A stretch of DNA of 64,000 nt from contig NC_089495.1 in NCBI RefSeq assembly GCF_036850765.1, positions 22,102,875 through 22,166,874 on the forward strand. The letters are read 5' to 3'. The notes under the pieces are model-generated. The model did not search any database, had not been told where the DNA came from, and saw nothing but the letters and a program-made list of their open reading frames with translations. Source of the stretch: Saccopteryx bilineata (Eukaryota; Chordata; Mammalia; Chiroptera; Emballonuridae). The position numbers were made by a program, and so were the translations under genes. Positions within the stretch are counted from its first letter, which is position 1; every line of letters begins with the position of its first letter. Shown one piece after another: positions 34,320 through 46,439 of this stretch.

Positions 34320-35559
34320 GGTTCTTTTTATGACTTCATGCAACTTGTAAACAGGCAATCACTGCCCCTTCCCTTCTCCATGAAAACCATGCTCAGGTGG
34401 GAGCAGGAGGAAGCAGGTTATGCGGCCGAGCAGTAGAACCTGTATCTGTGGCTGCTGAGCGCCACATGCTTGACAAAGCCCTAAAGTTGTGACTACACAA
34501 GTCAAAGCCAAGAAATTACAGAGTAAAGCAATCCCCTCTGGGCCCTCAGGGAAGTCAAACCGAAAAGACATATTCATGGTTTCAATCCAAGCCCATTACA
34601 GAGTGGAGGAACAATTACTGGAATTACAGGATGTGTGGAGCAGAAAGAATAGTCTTTCGTTAGGTCAGACTGCGCTTGTAAGAGAAAGACAATTGCTGAG
34701 CAAAGCCCAATGAGTCTGATGTCAGAACAGAGAGATCCAAACTGGTCAGGGCCCGTGGTTAGCTGCTCTGGTAAGCTTACCAGGAGCAGTCACTTTCTGA
34801 ATTAATAGCCTCAAACCCTGGTCTCACCTGACCTTATTTCTAAATATGCCTCCCTCTAGGAGGCTAAGAAGCTGCATGGTGATTCTAGAGAAAGCAGTTT
34901 AGGAAAGTCTAGCTTTGCTCAAACCTCTGTGTCCCCAGGGTCAAACTTAGGTCAGAGGAGGGACTCAGTAACTATTTGTGGAAGGAAGAAACGAATGACC
35001 CAGATTCAAAACCATTAACAAGTCGTTCAAAACAAGTCCGGCATCCAGAGTTGTGTGTCAGGAAAGGATACAACAAGCCATAGCCGAATTCTAGGCTGTG
35101 GCATGGCAACCATCAGAATAGGTGGTATGACTGAGGACTCCGTCACTAGGAAATGTGGACAGAGGGACTCTTCAGTCACAAGGACAAACTGGGATGCGAG
35201 ATTCAAACGCCACTTACTGGAAAGTGCCGAAGAACGAGGAGACATCCTGCTTCCAAGGAACTGAAAAATTATTTAGGATCTTAATCACCAAGACACAGGA
35301 AGGAGAAGAGACTGACGTAGCAGGATATGGTGGCACTGAAGATAGCAGGACTAATAACCCAAGGTCCTGACTAGGATATTCCCCTAACTGACACCACTGT
35401 TGGTCTCAGGATACCATTGAACCTGCAGGAGGAGTTCTGCACTCTTCACAGAGAATATTCAAGCTCCAGCAGACATGGAACCGAACAGATGATCAGCTTA
35501 TTCATCTCGTCCCCTAAATAGCACAGGAGATAGAGCAAATGCTTCTTGGTTTGGTAAAA

Positions 35560-35598
<39 letters not shown>

Positions 35599-35900
35599 CT
35601 GCCTCTCCGTTCAGTTTTTTAAAGAAAGGAAGGACAAAGAACATTGATGAACTGGCAGTTTACCTGAAGAAGTAAGGCAGGACTGTTTATATATAATACA
35701 AGCACAGTCTTTTTAAGAAAGTGTGACAGAAAGGAGCAGGATGACCCTGAAGGGAGAGGCAGGAAGTTCCAGCTCAACAGCCCAGACCCTGGCTGCATAC
35801 CCCAGCACCCAGGGTGGGGTGATTTGCCCTTTCCTAACCTCCTCTGCTATTCCTATCTCAGTATACTTTGCATATTTTTTACAATTGCCACATTATTTTA
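34320..35900. other. No gene seen
   Basis: Unassigned sequence ending in an (AAAT)n microsatellite (35558-35597) and further unassigned sequence. Frames of 69-74 codons here overlap on both strands and look like chance. Confidence 0.5.
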
Positions 35901-35914
35901 TTTTTATCTCTATA

Positions 35915-36015
35915 AACTATAAACTCCAGGAGAATAGCTACCATGTTTATTTTATTTTTTTAATCTTTGCATCCCTAGAACCCAGGTCTGTGCCTCTGAT
36001 GCTCAGTAAATAATA
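35915..36015 (+). repeat. L2 3'-end fragment
   Basis: 'aaactccaggagaatagctaccatg...tttgcatccctagaacccag...gctcagtaaataatag' matches the usual L2 tail. A (GGAT)n run follows at 36016-36050. Confidence 0.75.
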
Positions 36016-36072
36016 GTTGGATGGATGGATGGGTGGATGGATGGATGGATATCAAGAATTTATCTCCAGCCT

Positions 36073-36456
36073 GACCAGGAAGTGGCACAGTGGATAGAGC
36101 ATTGGACTGGGACGCAGAGGACCCAGGTTTGAAACCCCGAAGTCGCCAGCTTGCGTGCAGGCTCATCCAGCTTGAGTGCGGGGTCACTAGCTTAAGTGTG
36201 GGGTATCGGAGACATGACCCCATGGTCACTGGCTCGAGCCCAAAGGTCACTGGCCTGAACCTAAGGGCACTGGCTTGAGCAAGGGGTCACTTGCTCTGCT
36301 GTAGCCCCTGGGGCAAGGCACATATGAGAAAGCAGTCAATGAACAACTAAGGAGCCTCAATGATGAATTGATACTTCTCATCTCTCTCCCTTCCTCTCTG
36401 TCTGTCCCTATATATCCTTCTCTCTGAATCTAGCTCTATCTCTGTCACAAAAAAAA
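36073..36456 (+). mobile_element. SINE-C copy, near full length
   Basis: 'gcctgaccaggaagtggcacagtggatagagc' head, repeated 'cactggct(t/c)gag' phrases, 'gaacaactaaggagcc' and an A tail. Duplication ATTTATCTCCA left, AATTATCTCCA right. Confidence 0.92.
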
Positions 36457-36704
36457 AAATTATCTCCAATTTCAATTAAAGGGAAGAAAAAAAATTAAAG
36501 GCAAAAGATATACAGATAGTGTTTGCTTCTAAGTTTCTCCTTAAATGGCTCCCAAGGGCTACAGTGTAGCAACATATAATCTCTCTTAGCATAGAGCTTG
36601 GGGCTAGAAGTCCAAAAATTACAAGAAAAGAAGGATGGCAAGACAAATGCTATAACTTAACAGTAATTTCTAGGTCACTTGCAAATAACTACTGTTAATA
36701 AATT

Positions 36705-36830
36705 ACAAGCTTTTATTGGGCCCTTTCTATTTGCAGAGCACTTTACAATCGTTAATTTGTTATTTCTCACAACATTGCTATGAGGTAGATCATCATTATT
36801 ATCGCATTACAGATGCTCTAAGGATGTCAA
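36705..36830 (-). repeat. MIR fragment
   Basis: 'ctatttgcagagcactttacaatcgttaatttgttatttctcacaacattgctatgaggtagatcatcattatta' is a clear MIR segment; strand is not certain. Confidence 0.75.
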
Positions 36831-37096
36831 GTTGGATTTAATTGGCCCAGGAATGTAGCTATTTTTAGTAGTTCATTTGCCCCTCTGCTCTCTGGTCTTA
36901 CACATCTATTGAAGCTGCCTAGAGGGTGATACTAGTAAAATGCAACTTAGAAAGAAACATTGAGACAACCACAAAGGACCACAGGAGCAGAGTAGGCACT
37001 AAATTTCTGAATGGTAAGAGGTGCCAGAGAGAAGCTTTGATGTATTTTAGAACAGTGTGCATTAGCTTCTGACTATTCTCTAAAAAACAACTTTTT

Positions 37097-37280
37097 GCCT
37101 GACCTGTGGTGGCGCAGTGGATAAAGTGTCGACCTGGAAACACTGAGGTCGCCAGTTCGAAACCCTGGGCTTACTTGGTCAAGGCACATATGGGAGTTGA
37201 TGCTTCCTGCTCCTCCTGTCTGTCTGTCTGTCTCTCTCTCTCTAAAATGAATAAATAAATAAAAATAAATAAATAAATAA
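37097..37280 (+). mobile_element. SINE-B copy
   Basis: 'gcctgacctgtggtggcgcagtggataaagtgtcgacctgg' head, (TCTG)/(CT) run and (AAAT)n tail. Duplication AAAACAACTTTT on both sides (about 37085 and 37281). Confidence 0.93.
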
Positions 37281-37673
37281 AAAACAACTTTTCTCCTAAG
37301 GTGACCACCACCTTGACACTACGAGTTTAGTGTAACATGCATAGGTTTAAAAGCAGTTTGCACAGTTTAGCCTCACAATGCCGAGCCAGGTTTCCTACCG
37401 GTGATACATCTGAGTCCCAGGACCAGATTGTTTTGTTCATATGGGAACGACATGTGATTAGACAGTCACTCCAAGGAGTAAAGCAAGTGTGATCACTGAA
37501 AAGGCTGGCCAGTCTGTGGAGCAGCGTTTCCGTTATTGGAACAGTACGTCCCCATACTCAGGGAGTGTATTTCAGCTGCCTGTCTGTGGGATGTCTGCCC
37601 TTCCCCCTCTCCATTGTCTGGCTTCCCATTTGTCTACCTGTGGAGACTTCCCAACAAGTACAGAGAGTGTCCT

Positions 37674-38124
37674 TGTTGTCAGTTGAATTGTGTCACCGAA
37701 AAAAAGTTATGTGGGGGTCCTAACCCCCAGTTCCTCAAAAGGTGATCTTATTTGGACATAGCATTGTAGCAGAGGTAATCAGGTTAAAATGAGATCATTA
37801 GAGTAGGCCCTAACCCAGTATAATGGTGTCCTTACAAAAAGGAGAATTTGCATATGGAGACAGACATGTGAAGAGGGAAGATGGCCAGGTGAAGACAGAG
37901 TGATGGGCCTCCAAGCCAAGGAACACCAAATTTTGCCAGCAAAGCACCAGAAGCTAGGAAGGGACAAAAGGGATCCTACCCCTATGGGTTTCAGAGGGTG
38001 CACAGTCCTGCAAACACATTGATTTTAGATTGCGAGCCTCCAGATTGTGAAACAATAAATTACTGTTTTTCTAAGCCACCCAGTTTGTGGTAAGTTGTCA
38101 TGGTGGGCCTAGGAAACTAACACA
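37674..38124 (+). repeat. MaLR-type solo LTR
   Basis: Starts TGTTGTCAG and ends CTAACACA; flanks GTCCT / GTCCC suggest a 5-bp duplication with one mismatch. Landmarks: 'ggtcctaacccccagttcctcaaaaggtgatcttatttgg', 'tggtgtccttacaaaaaggag', 'acaataaattactg', 'aagccacccagtttgtgg'. Family name from memory. Confidence 0.7.
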
Positions 38125-38357
38125 GTCCCACTAATAAATTAATCTCAAAAAGAGGTGGAAAATGACACATTGTTCAAAACCACCATCCAGTATTTAATTC
38201 CTCCTTGCGCTGAGTCACTTCTTGCTATATAATAACACAAATGTGTGCAAGATGATCTCTATCACCCAGATGTTTGGGAAATATTTTGAGTTATTATATT
38301 AACAGTTATAATCACAGCTCTATATCATAGAAGCTGCCCTCTATATCATAGAAGCTG

Positions 38358-38375
<18 letters not shown>

Positions 38376-38391
<16 letters not shown>

Positions 38392-38776
38392 CTGAGACAG
38401 AGAGAGACAGAGAAAAGGACAGATAGGGACAGACAGGAAGGGAGAGAGATGAGAAGCATCAATTCTTTGTTGCAGTTCCTTGGTCTCTTTAGTGGTTCAT
38501 TGACTGCTTTCTCATATGTGCCTTGACTGGGGGGCTGCAGCAGAGTAAGTGACCCCAGTCACCTTGGGCTTCAAGCCATCGACCTTTGGGCTTGAGCCAG
38601 CGACCATGGGGTCATGTCTATGATTCTGCGCTCAAGCCCAGTGATCTGGCGCTCAAGCTGGTGAGCCTGCGCTCAAGCCAGATGAGTCTGCGCTCAAGCC
38701 GGCAAACTCGGGGTTTCAAACCTGGGTCCTCTGCATTCTAGTTGGATGCTCTATCCGCTATGTCACCCCCTGGTCA
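38376..38776 (-). mobile_element. SINE-C copy next to (TG)n
   Basis: Minus-strand SINE-C with an extended set of 'ctcaagcc(a/g)g' phrases, preceded by a TG run (38358-38390) standing where the tail should be. Just upstream the phrase 'ctctatatcatagaagctg' is present twice. Confidence 0.88.
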
Positions 38777-38929
38777 TATCCTTAGATGACACTCATTTGA
38801 AAATGCTTTGGTCATACAAAAGACAATAGGGAAAAGTGGTATGATACAACCTATCACCACTACAGAGAAAGTGTTTTAAATGCAAATCTTAGTAGCACTC
38901 ATCACAATTTTTAAAATACAGTAAATTAA

Positions 38930-41200
38930 ACTCAAAATATGTAGAAGAAAAGAAATAACAAAGAGCGGAGATTAATAAAACAGAATATTTAAAAACAAGA
39001 GAATCAAAAATGACAAAAGTTTGTTCTTTGAAAAGACATTCAAAGATAATAAATATTTAGCACAACTGATAAGAAAAGAGAAATAAGACACTAACTGTTA
39101 ATATCGGAAATAAAAAAGGGACATTATCATAGATTAAACAGATGTTTAAAAGCTGATGTTATAAATGAGACCGTGTTAATAAATTGACAATTTAGACAAA
39201 ATGTACACATCTAAATAAAAAAATTAATAAACTGATAGAAAAATAAAATTTAAATTTTAAACATATATCTATTAAAGAGAAAACACCACTTAGATGGCCT
39301 AGCCAGCAAATTCATCCAAACATAACTTAATGTGACAGCAAATTCTTTCACAGAATATAAGAGCAGAAACACTTCTCAACTCATTTTGTAGGGCCAGCAT
39401 CATCTAACGGTGACATTAGACAAAAGGGAAATTACAAGACCATATGTTTCATGAGCATAATGCTCAAACCCTAAATAGTATATTAGCTAAGACCGCTTCA
39501 TAAAAATACTATAAAGCATTTTTATAAAAAATAAAGCAGTCTTAAATAAATGAATAAACCATATGATCCAACTGGAAAATTTTCTACTATGAAAATGTAA
39601 ATTCTCCCACAAATAGATAATTAGAATCAACAAAATGTCAATCAAAACCCCAGAGGCTTATTTTTGTGAAAACTGGCAAATTAATTCTAAAGTGTATATG
39701 AAAAATGCAAATAATACGGAACAGCCAAGACAACCTTGAAGAACAAAGACGGAAGACTTACACTGCTAAATTCCAAGACTTCCTGGAGAGTTATCATAGT
39801 TAAGTCAATATGGTCTTGGCACAAGGATAGCTAAATTAAGTGATGGAACTGAATAGGGAATTTGGAAATAGCCTCACAACAACTATAACTACTTGATTTA
39901 CGACAAAGATGACCCAGCAGTGCAATGGAAGAAGTGAGGGATTTTTTGATAAGTTGGGTCAAATGGATATCCATATGGAAAAGCCATAGCATGCACCCGA
40001 GACCTCCAAAATTTTATTAACCAATGTCACCACAATTAATTCAACAAAATTTTTTTAAAAAAATAAAAAAACCATAGTATGATTTCTGCCTCACATCCTT
40101 TAAAAAGTCAAGTCTAGGAGATTTCAGATTGTAAAAAAAATACGACAACAATGCTCCTAGATGAGAGAATGTCTTCATAAATATGGAGCAAGCAGATTCT
40201 CAACAGGACATGACAGAGCACCAACCAGAAAGAAATATTGAACAAACTGGACTTCATTAAAATTAAGAACTTGTTATCCATCAAACAATACTTGGTGGTG
40301 AAATGGTAAGAGATATAATGGAATAAATACATTTGTGTGTGCATATGTGCATAAAATTTCCTATATCTCAGATGTATACCTCCCAATATATAAATAACTC
40401 CTTCAATCAACAGAAAAAAATTGAGCAAAAGACTTAAATAAAAACTTCACACCCCCAAAAAATAATTGCCAGTAAACACATAAAAAGTTTCTCAACATCA
40501 ATAATCATAAAGGAACAAGGATTAAAAACACAACAAGATATCACTTCATGTCCACCAAAATGGTAACTACGAAGAAGGACCACAATACAAGTGTTGATGA
40601 GGAAGTGAAAGAACACTCACTCACTGAAGCCGGGAACATAAATCGGCACAACTACTTTAGGAGACTATGTGACAGTATCTACTAAAGTTAAGTATATACA
40701 TACCCTATGACCCAGTAATTTTACTTCAAAGTATATACCCAACAATAACACACACGTGCAGGTACCAAGACACATACACAGCATATTTATAGCAGCAAAT
40801 TCCTAATAACCATAAATTTTTTTAAAACCTGGTGTCCATCAAAATAAATTGGGTAAATTCAGCACAATACAGCAATAAGAATAAACCAACTGTTATTATA
40901 CACAGTAACACAGATCAAGTTTACAAACACATTGAGCAAAAGAAGCTAGATATAAAACACTGAATGATTTTATTTCAATAGAGTTGGGAAACAGGAGAAA
41001 CTAATCACAGGTGAGTGAAGTTGGGGGTCAGGAAATAAGTGGGAAAGGGTCCGAAGAGACATAAGAGGATGTTAGTGATGGTCTATATTTTGATTTGGGT
41101 GAGGACTATACCAATATACTTGTTTTGAAAATTAATCAAGCTTTTCACTTGAGGTTTATGCATTGATTGGTTTATATATTTCAATACAAAGGTTACTTGA
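38930..41200 (+). mobile_element. L1 LINE, degenerate ORF2 3' part and 3' UTR
   Basis: Continuous L1-like text: 'aaactggcaaattaattctaaagtgtatatgaaaa', 'ggaacagccaagacaaccttgaag', 'ctatgacccagtaattttacttc', 'ggtgtccatcaaaataaattgg', 'caatacagcaataagaataaacc'. Every frame carries stops, so no protein is made. About 2.3 kb, sense with TNKS. Confidence 0.88.
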
Positions 41201-41209
41201 AAGAATGAT

Positions 41210-42380
41210 TGTTGTATCCATAGCCGTTCATACAAAACCACGGAACTTTAAAATCTGGTGGAATCCTAGATTTGGAGATTACAGGACTCACCCTTGATAA
41301 AAAGGTGGCTAGAAATGTGGCCGGAAGGATAAATTCAGGCCACACTGTAACATTCTTTTAATGTGATGCCGAGGACTTGAGAATTTATTTAGTAGACCAT
41401 AGAGCCAGTCGCTGTTGAATGAGGCAATATGACCAATTAATGCTTATAGAAAGATTCTTATAGCAATAGATGAAATAAATTGAAAATTGGAGAGAAGACA
41501 CAGGAAGCCTAGATAAGAAATTCTCACAATAATGAGCAAAAAATGAAAGCCTGAGGTGGGAAAGAATTAAAACACGTTTTCCCCCACATTCATCCATGTC
41601 TGCCCTTCATCTGGACTTGCTGAGTCATGGAATACAGACTCTGCAAACACTGGCTGTGCCTGTACAGTTGCCATTTCTCCATCTCAGGAGCATCTTCGCT
41701 GTTGATGGCTTGCAAGAGAGGGGCAAACCCCTGGAGGAACCGCTGTCAGACCATTTTTAGTCTGACAAGTTCTTGGATGCTAGTTCTTGTCATGCTTCAT
41801 GTCTCAGGGCACATTCAAGCATAACATTCCGTGAAGTTAAAAAGAAAAAGTTATGTTTTCTATTCAAAAATCACAGAACAGAAACTGTAAACAGAACAGA
41901 TCTGAGGACTACAAAGTTGGATCAACATTTTTTGACACTAAGCACTTTACTTGGTAATGTCTGATAAGATAGGTTGGAAAAGCCCAACAGGACCTAGAGG
42001 AAGACATAAAAATGTTGCAGTTGTTGATACTTCTATCTGTAAAGACTGCTCCTCCACCCCTGTGGACCTAAGAAATCCCCCTCCCCTTAATTTATGAACA
42101 GGTATATAGGCAGAGAGTACGTCTAGGTATATGTATCCAGCAGAGAGACAAGAACCTTTTCCTTTTTTTGTTTGTTTGTTTCTATATAAAGTATACCAGA
42201 TGAGGGTATATACAGAAAAGAGGTAACACAGCAGGCCTGGACTGCTCCCCTTGAAAGAGCTTATTGCAAGATTGGCTCTTGGCTAGCATATGGGAATTTA
42301 GATTTCAAGAATGTCCCCACCATTAACTGATCAGATTGGCTCACTGTGTCTAAAGTGTTTATACAAATGATATGGTTTAT
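41210..42380. other. No gene seen
   Basis: Unassigned intergenic sequence. A (TTTG)n run lies near 42165. Nothing coding recognised. Confidence 0.5.
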
Positions 42381-42383
42381 CCT

Positions 42384-42771
42384 TGTATTGGTCAGGGTTC
42401 TCCAGAAAACAGAACCAATAGGGTATGAGTGCACACGTGTGTGTGGGGGGGGGAGTTATTTTCAGGAATTGGCTCACACATTTATGGAATCTGGCAAGTC
42501 CAAAATCTACAGGATGGATTTAGGAAGAGCCAGTGTTGCAGTTCAAATCCAAAGGTCATCTATCTGTTGGCAGAATTTCTTTTATTCAGGCCCTCAACTG
42601 ATTGGACAAGGTCCACCCACATTATGGAAGAAATGTGTCTCACTCGAAGTCTACCAATTTAAATGTAGATCTCATCCAAAAACAGACTCATAGAAACATC
42701 CAGAATAATGTTTGACCAAATATCTGAGTGCAGTGGCCCAGCCAGGTTCCCATGTAAAATTAACCATCACA
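42384..42771 (-). repeat. ERVL-type LTR (MLT2-like), antisense
   Basis: On the minus strand it starts TGTGATGGTTAATTTTACAT and ends ...GGAGAACCCTGACCAATACA, with 'ggtcaaacattattctggatgtttct' and 'aatgtgggtggac' in between. The minus-strand start resembles the LTR abutting the ERVL fossil near 49720. Family name from memory. Confidence 0.65.
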
Positions 42772-42779
42772 GTGCTGAA

Positions 42780-44040
42780 TCCCTGCTTTCCTCCTGGACT
42801 CTGGACACACGGTTCATGCTGGGCAGGGGTTGCCTCTGTGGTCAGTTCCCAGTGACCAGCTCAGGCACTGAGTTTCTAATGAGTTTCCCTGATAGACAAC
42901 ATTGAACAAGCACTGTCGCAACTTGTTGTCAGGGGAATTAAGCGCATCCTTTGCAACTCCTTTGCAGGACCTTTGGGAACCTGCATCTGGTTTCCCCCAG
43001 AGTGCATTCTATATGTCTCTTCCCTTGGCCAATTTTGCTTTGCATCCTTTAGCTTTAGCTGTGAAAAGTCATAATTATGAGTATGACGAGATCGTCCTGT
43101 GAGTCTTACTAGTGAATCATCAAACCTGGGGTAATCTTGGGGACCTCCAATGCAGGGTATTATAAGAGTCCGCCCTATTTCCCCTTTCCCTTGAAATATC
43201 AAAAGGCATAATCCAAAGGAATCACATATTGTATCAAAAGAACATTATGTTAATAACATGAAAATGGCTTGAGAGGAATTAGTGATTATATAGTATTTTG
43301 AAAATATGAACTGCTACATAAATACTAAGTAACAATAATAAAACAAATTCTAATTTTCCATGAATTCCAAAAGACATTTGCACAGATTTTCACAGGAAAC
43401 AAACTTAATTATATCTGTCCAGCAAGAAATGTTGTTAACTATTTTAATAGATCTAGAATGTTTTCAGTAGAAAGATAAATACAGAGATCCATCATCCAAA
43501 AGGGAAAATGTTTGGAAACTATTAAATGAAATTTCAAACCTAATAGGTTTTGAAATCAGCTTATTAGAATTATAAGGAAATGCTTCATGTATAATGATCT
43601 CTGGGTTTTGCTTAATAGTCATACTAATTAACTTCTCAAATTCAATAGAAGTACAGGAAATTTATGTAGGTTCAGTACTAGACAAATAAGTCATGTTAAT
43701 TACATATTCATATGGCCAATAATAATTTTTCTAACTCGGTCTATGAAAGAGGCATTCTTTAAGGTAATTAGTCTTTTTGAAAATGTATAAATTGTATAAA
43801 ATGACTCCTACTGGTCAGCAGTTTTGAGGCTCCATGATGATATATAAATAAGAGTTTCCTAAATCTTCAGGTATTAACGTCCTTTCAGGTTCTGCCTTAG
43901 TAAAATGTGTATTCTTGAGGCATTGTAACATCCAGATACAATCCCTGGTGGGTTTGATGGTTTGGGGTGACATAATGCTGGGATTTTTTCATTCTAAGGT
44001 TGCCTTGACTTCCACTGTAGCTGTATGGGAACAAGGTAAT
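42780..44040. other. No gene seen
   Basis: Unassigned, AT-rich from about 43200, with several 'aattag/taatta' words. No repeat recognised. Confidence 0.45.
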
Positions 44041-44059
44041 ACATCAAAATCCCAGAACA

Positions 44060-44460
44060 CAGGTATATATTGGGTTCCTCAGAAAGTTAAACAGAATTAC
44101 CATATGACCCAGCAATTCCATTTCCACAGCAGATGACTTATCAAAAGCCTGATACCTAAGACATGATTGAAATCACACACCCAGCATATTTTATCCAACT
44201 TTGTATCACAAACAAGGCCGGCATTCAATCACTTGACATATATAATCTAAAGCAGTGATTCTCAGAGTGGGAGTCTCAGATCATCACCACCTGGGAACTT
44301 GTCAAGAATGCAAATTATTTGACAATAAACATCAAACAAACAACTCCATTCAAAACCGGGCAAAAGACTTATATAGTCACTTCTCAAAAAATATATGTAT
44401 GTATAAATATATGGACAATAAGCACATGGAAAGATATTCCATATCCTTAGCTGTAGCGTA
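44060..44460 (+). mobile_element. Short L1 pieces and a MER5-like scrap
   Basis: L1 phrases 'aaacagaattaccatatgacccagcaattccatttc' (44087-44125) and 'caaacaactccattcaaaaccgggcaaaagacttatatag' (44336-44380) flank a MER5-like phrase 'cagtgattctcagagtgggagtctcagatcatcacc' (44254-44295). The hAT scrap appears to have landed in L1. Confidence 0.65.
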
Positions 44461-44469
44461 AGTGCCTGA

Positions 44470-44778
44470 TATTATTAAGCTTTTGATTGCCAAGGCAACT
44501 GTGTCAAATGACATCCATCTCTGACAAACACATTGCCAGCAGTATGACACAGCTACTAGCATACCAACCAGATAAGGAGCCAGACCGCTTCCATCATGGA
44601 GCTCTTTTTTTAGAAAGCACTGAGTAGCCTAGATAACTGACCACTTGAGTGACCTCCACGTTCTCCTTTCCAGTGCCCTGGTCCCCACTCTTATAGTTTA
44701 AATTTGCCAATAAAGAATAAACTCACAAAACCTTAGACACCTCATTTTCAGACCTTAATAAAAGCAGAGCCCCAACTG

Positions 44779-44813
<35 letters not shown>

Positions 44814-46000
44814 CCCATGACCTCTATCATTTATGATTCAAGTGAACTTGATTAAGTCAGTTCACCTTCTACAGCCTCAGATTCTTTTCGGAAAATTACG
44901 GGTAGTTATGTGATCAATCTCTCAGGGTTGTAATTATCAAGGGGCGGGATGCATGTGCCCATGCTTGTTAACTGTGAACCATCATATAAGCGCAATGGCA
45001 TTTTGACTAAAAGCAGAGCCGATGCTCTGAAGAAACTGCCATTTACTACGAGAAAGTGGTACTAAGGCTCTGCCCTCAACCTTCTAAGTCAGAAGAACCA
45101 GAATGCCGCTCCTCTCCTCTCCGACATCACTCAGTCCCACTCCGAAACCTGACCTTGGAAAGCCAGGCTGGCTTACCAATGGGATAATTCACACCATGAA
45201 GCATTTTCAATTCTGCCTTCAAAACATCACTAGCTGGAGATGTTGGGAGATGGTTTCCGGATGCTACCTTAGTGTCTGGGCTCAGGACATGCACCACTGC
45301 TGTAAGACATAACAGGCAACTCTATATTCTTAGCTATAAAATTAGGAGTTTGGACAACATAATGTTTAAAATTATTTCTAGTTCTAATATTCCATGTCTT
45401 TCCAGTGAATATTAAATTTTTTTGTTTAGAAAAGCTGTGTTATCACTAGACCAAAGCCACCAAATGTATAAAATAAAGACCTTTATGGCATTTGCCTTTC
45501 TGAGCTTTTGGGACTATTAGTATGGAAGTATGTCAAAGGGGTGAGAGCCGACACAGTTTCTTAGACATCCTTATATATCTTCCCATTTTATTCTCCAAAC
45601 TGAATGATTAGACTCAGGTAGGCCATCAGCAGGAGGTGGTTCTAATCAGAGACCATCTTTGTAAGACTGTCAAAACTTGGCTGCAGCAGGCTCAGTGACA
45701 TCAGCAAGGCTACAACTAAGACAAATGGACCAGACCTTCTCAACATGGAAGGACAGGGGAGTCTGCTCTTAACAACATTGATGAGCTCTTGCTCTTTCAG
45801 GAACAGCAGCGGGCCAGGAAAACGGATTCCATTAGCAGGCCATGCAGCCCTGGGAGTGTGAGAGATTATCTGGAGAGGAGATGCTAGGAAGACTCAGGGA
45901 TTCTTAACCCCTTGCCAGTGAAAGGATACAAATTTGGGTGTAAATATGTGACCATATTCCATAGTCACAGCTGAGTAAGGTCAAGGCCTCTTGTGTTACA
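44470..46000. other. No gene seen
   Basis: Unassigned, with a (CT)n run at 44784-44810. Short frames only. Confidence 0.5.
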
Positions 46001-46018
46001 AAAAGAAATCATAGTGAG

Positions 46019-46414
46019 CCCTGGCCGGTTGGCTCAGCGGTAGAGCGTCAGCCTAGCGTGCGGAGGACCCGGGTTCGATTCCGGCCAGGGCACACAGGAG
46101 AAGCACCCATTTGCTTCTCCACCCCTCCGCCGTGCTTTCCTCTCTGTCTCTCTCCTCCCCTCCCGCAGCCGAGGCTCCATTGGAGCAAAGATGGCCCGGG
46201 CGCTGGGGATGGCTCTGTGGCCTCTGCCTCAGGCGCTAGAGTGGCTCTGGTCGCAACATGGCGACGCCCAGGATGGGCAGAGCATCGCCCCCTGGTGGGC
46301 AGAGCGTCGCCCCTGGTGGGCGTGCCGGGTGGATCCCGGTCGGGCGCATGCGGGAGTCTGTCTGACTGTCTCTCCCTGTTTCCAGCTTCAGAAAAATGAA
46401 AGAAAAAAAAAAAA
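46019..46414 (+). mobile_element. SINE-A copy, long subtype
   Basis: Full-length with an 18-bp perfect duplication AAAAGAAATCATAGTGAG (46001-46018, 46415-46432), suggesting a young insertion. CTCF-like core GCATCGCCCCCTGGTGG (46282-46298) followed by a second unit that has lost one C. ATG-initiated frame from 46191. Confidence 0.96.
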
Positions 46415-46439
46415 AAAAGAAATCATAGTGAGGTATGGT

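Noticed and set aside
35558..35597. (AAAT)n array considered as a SINE tail
   Set aside because: No SINE body precedes it within a plausible distance; treated as a plain microsatellite.
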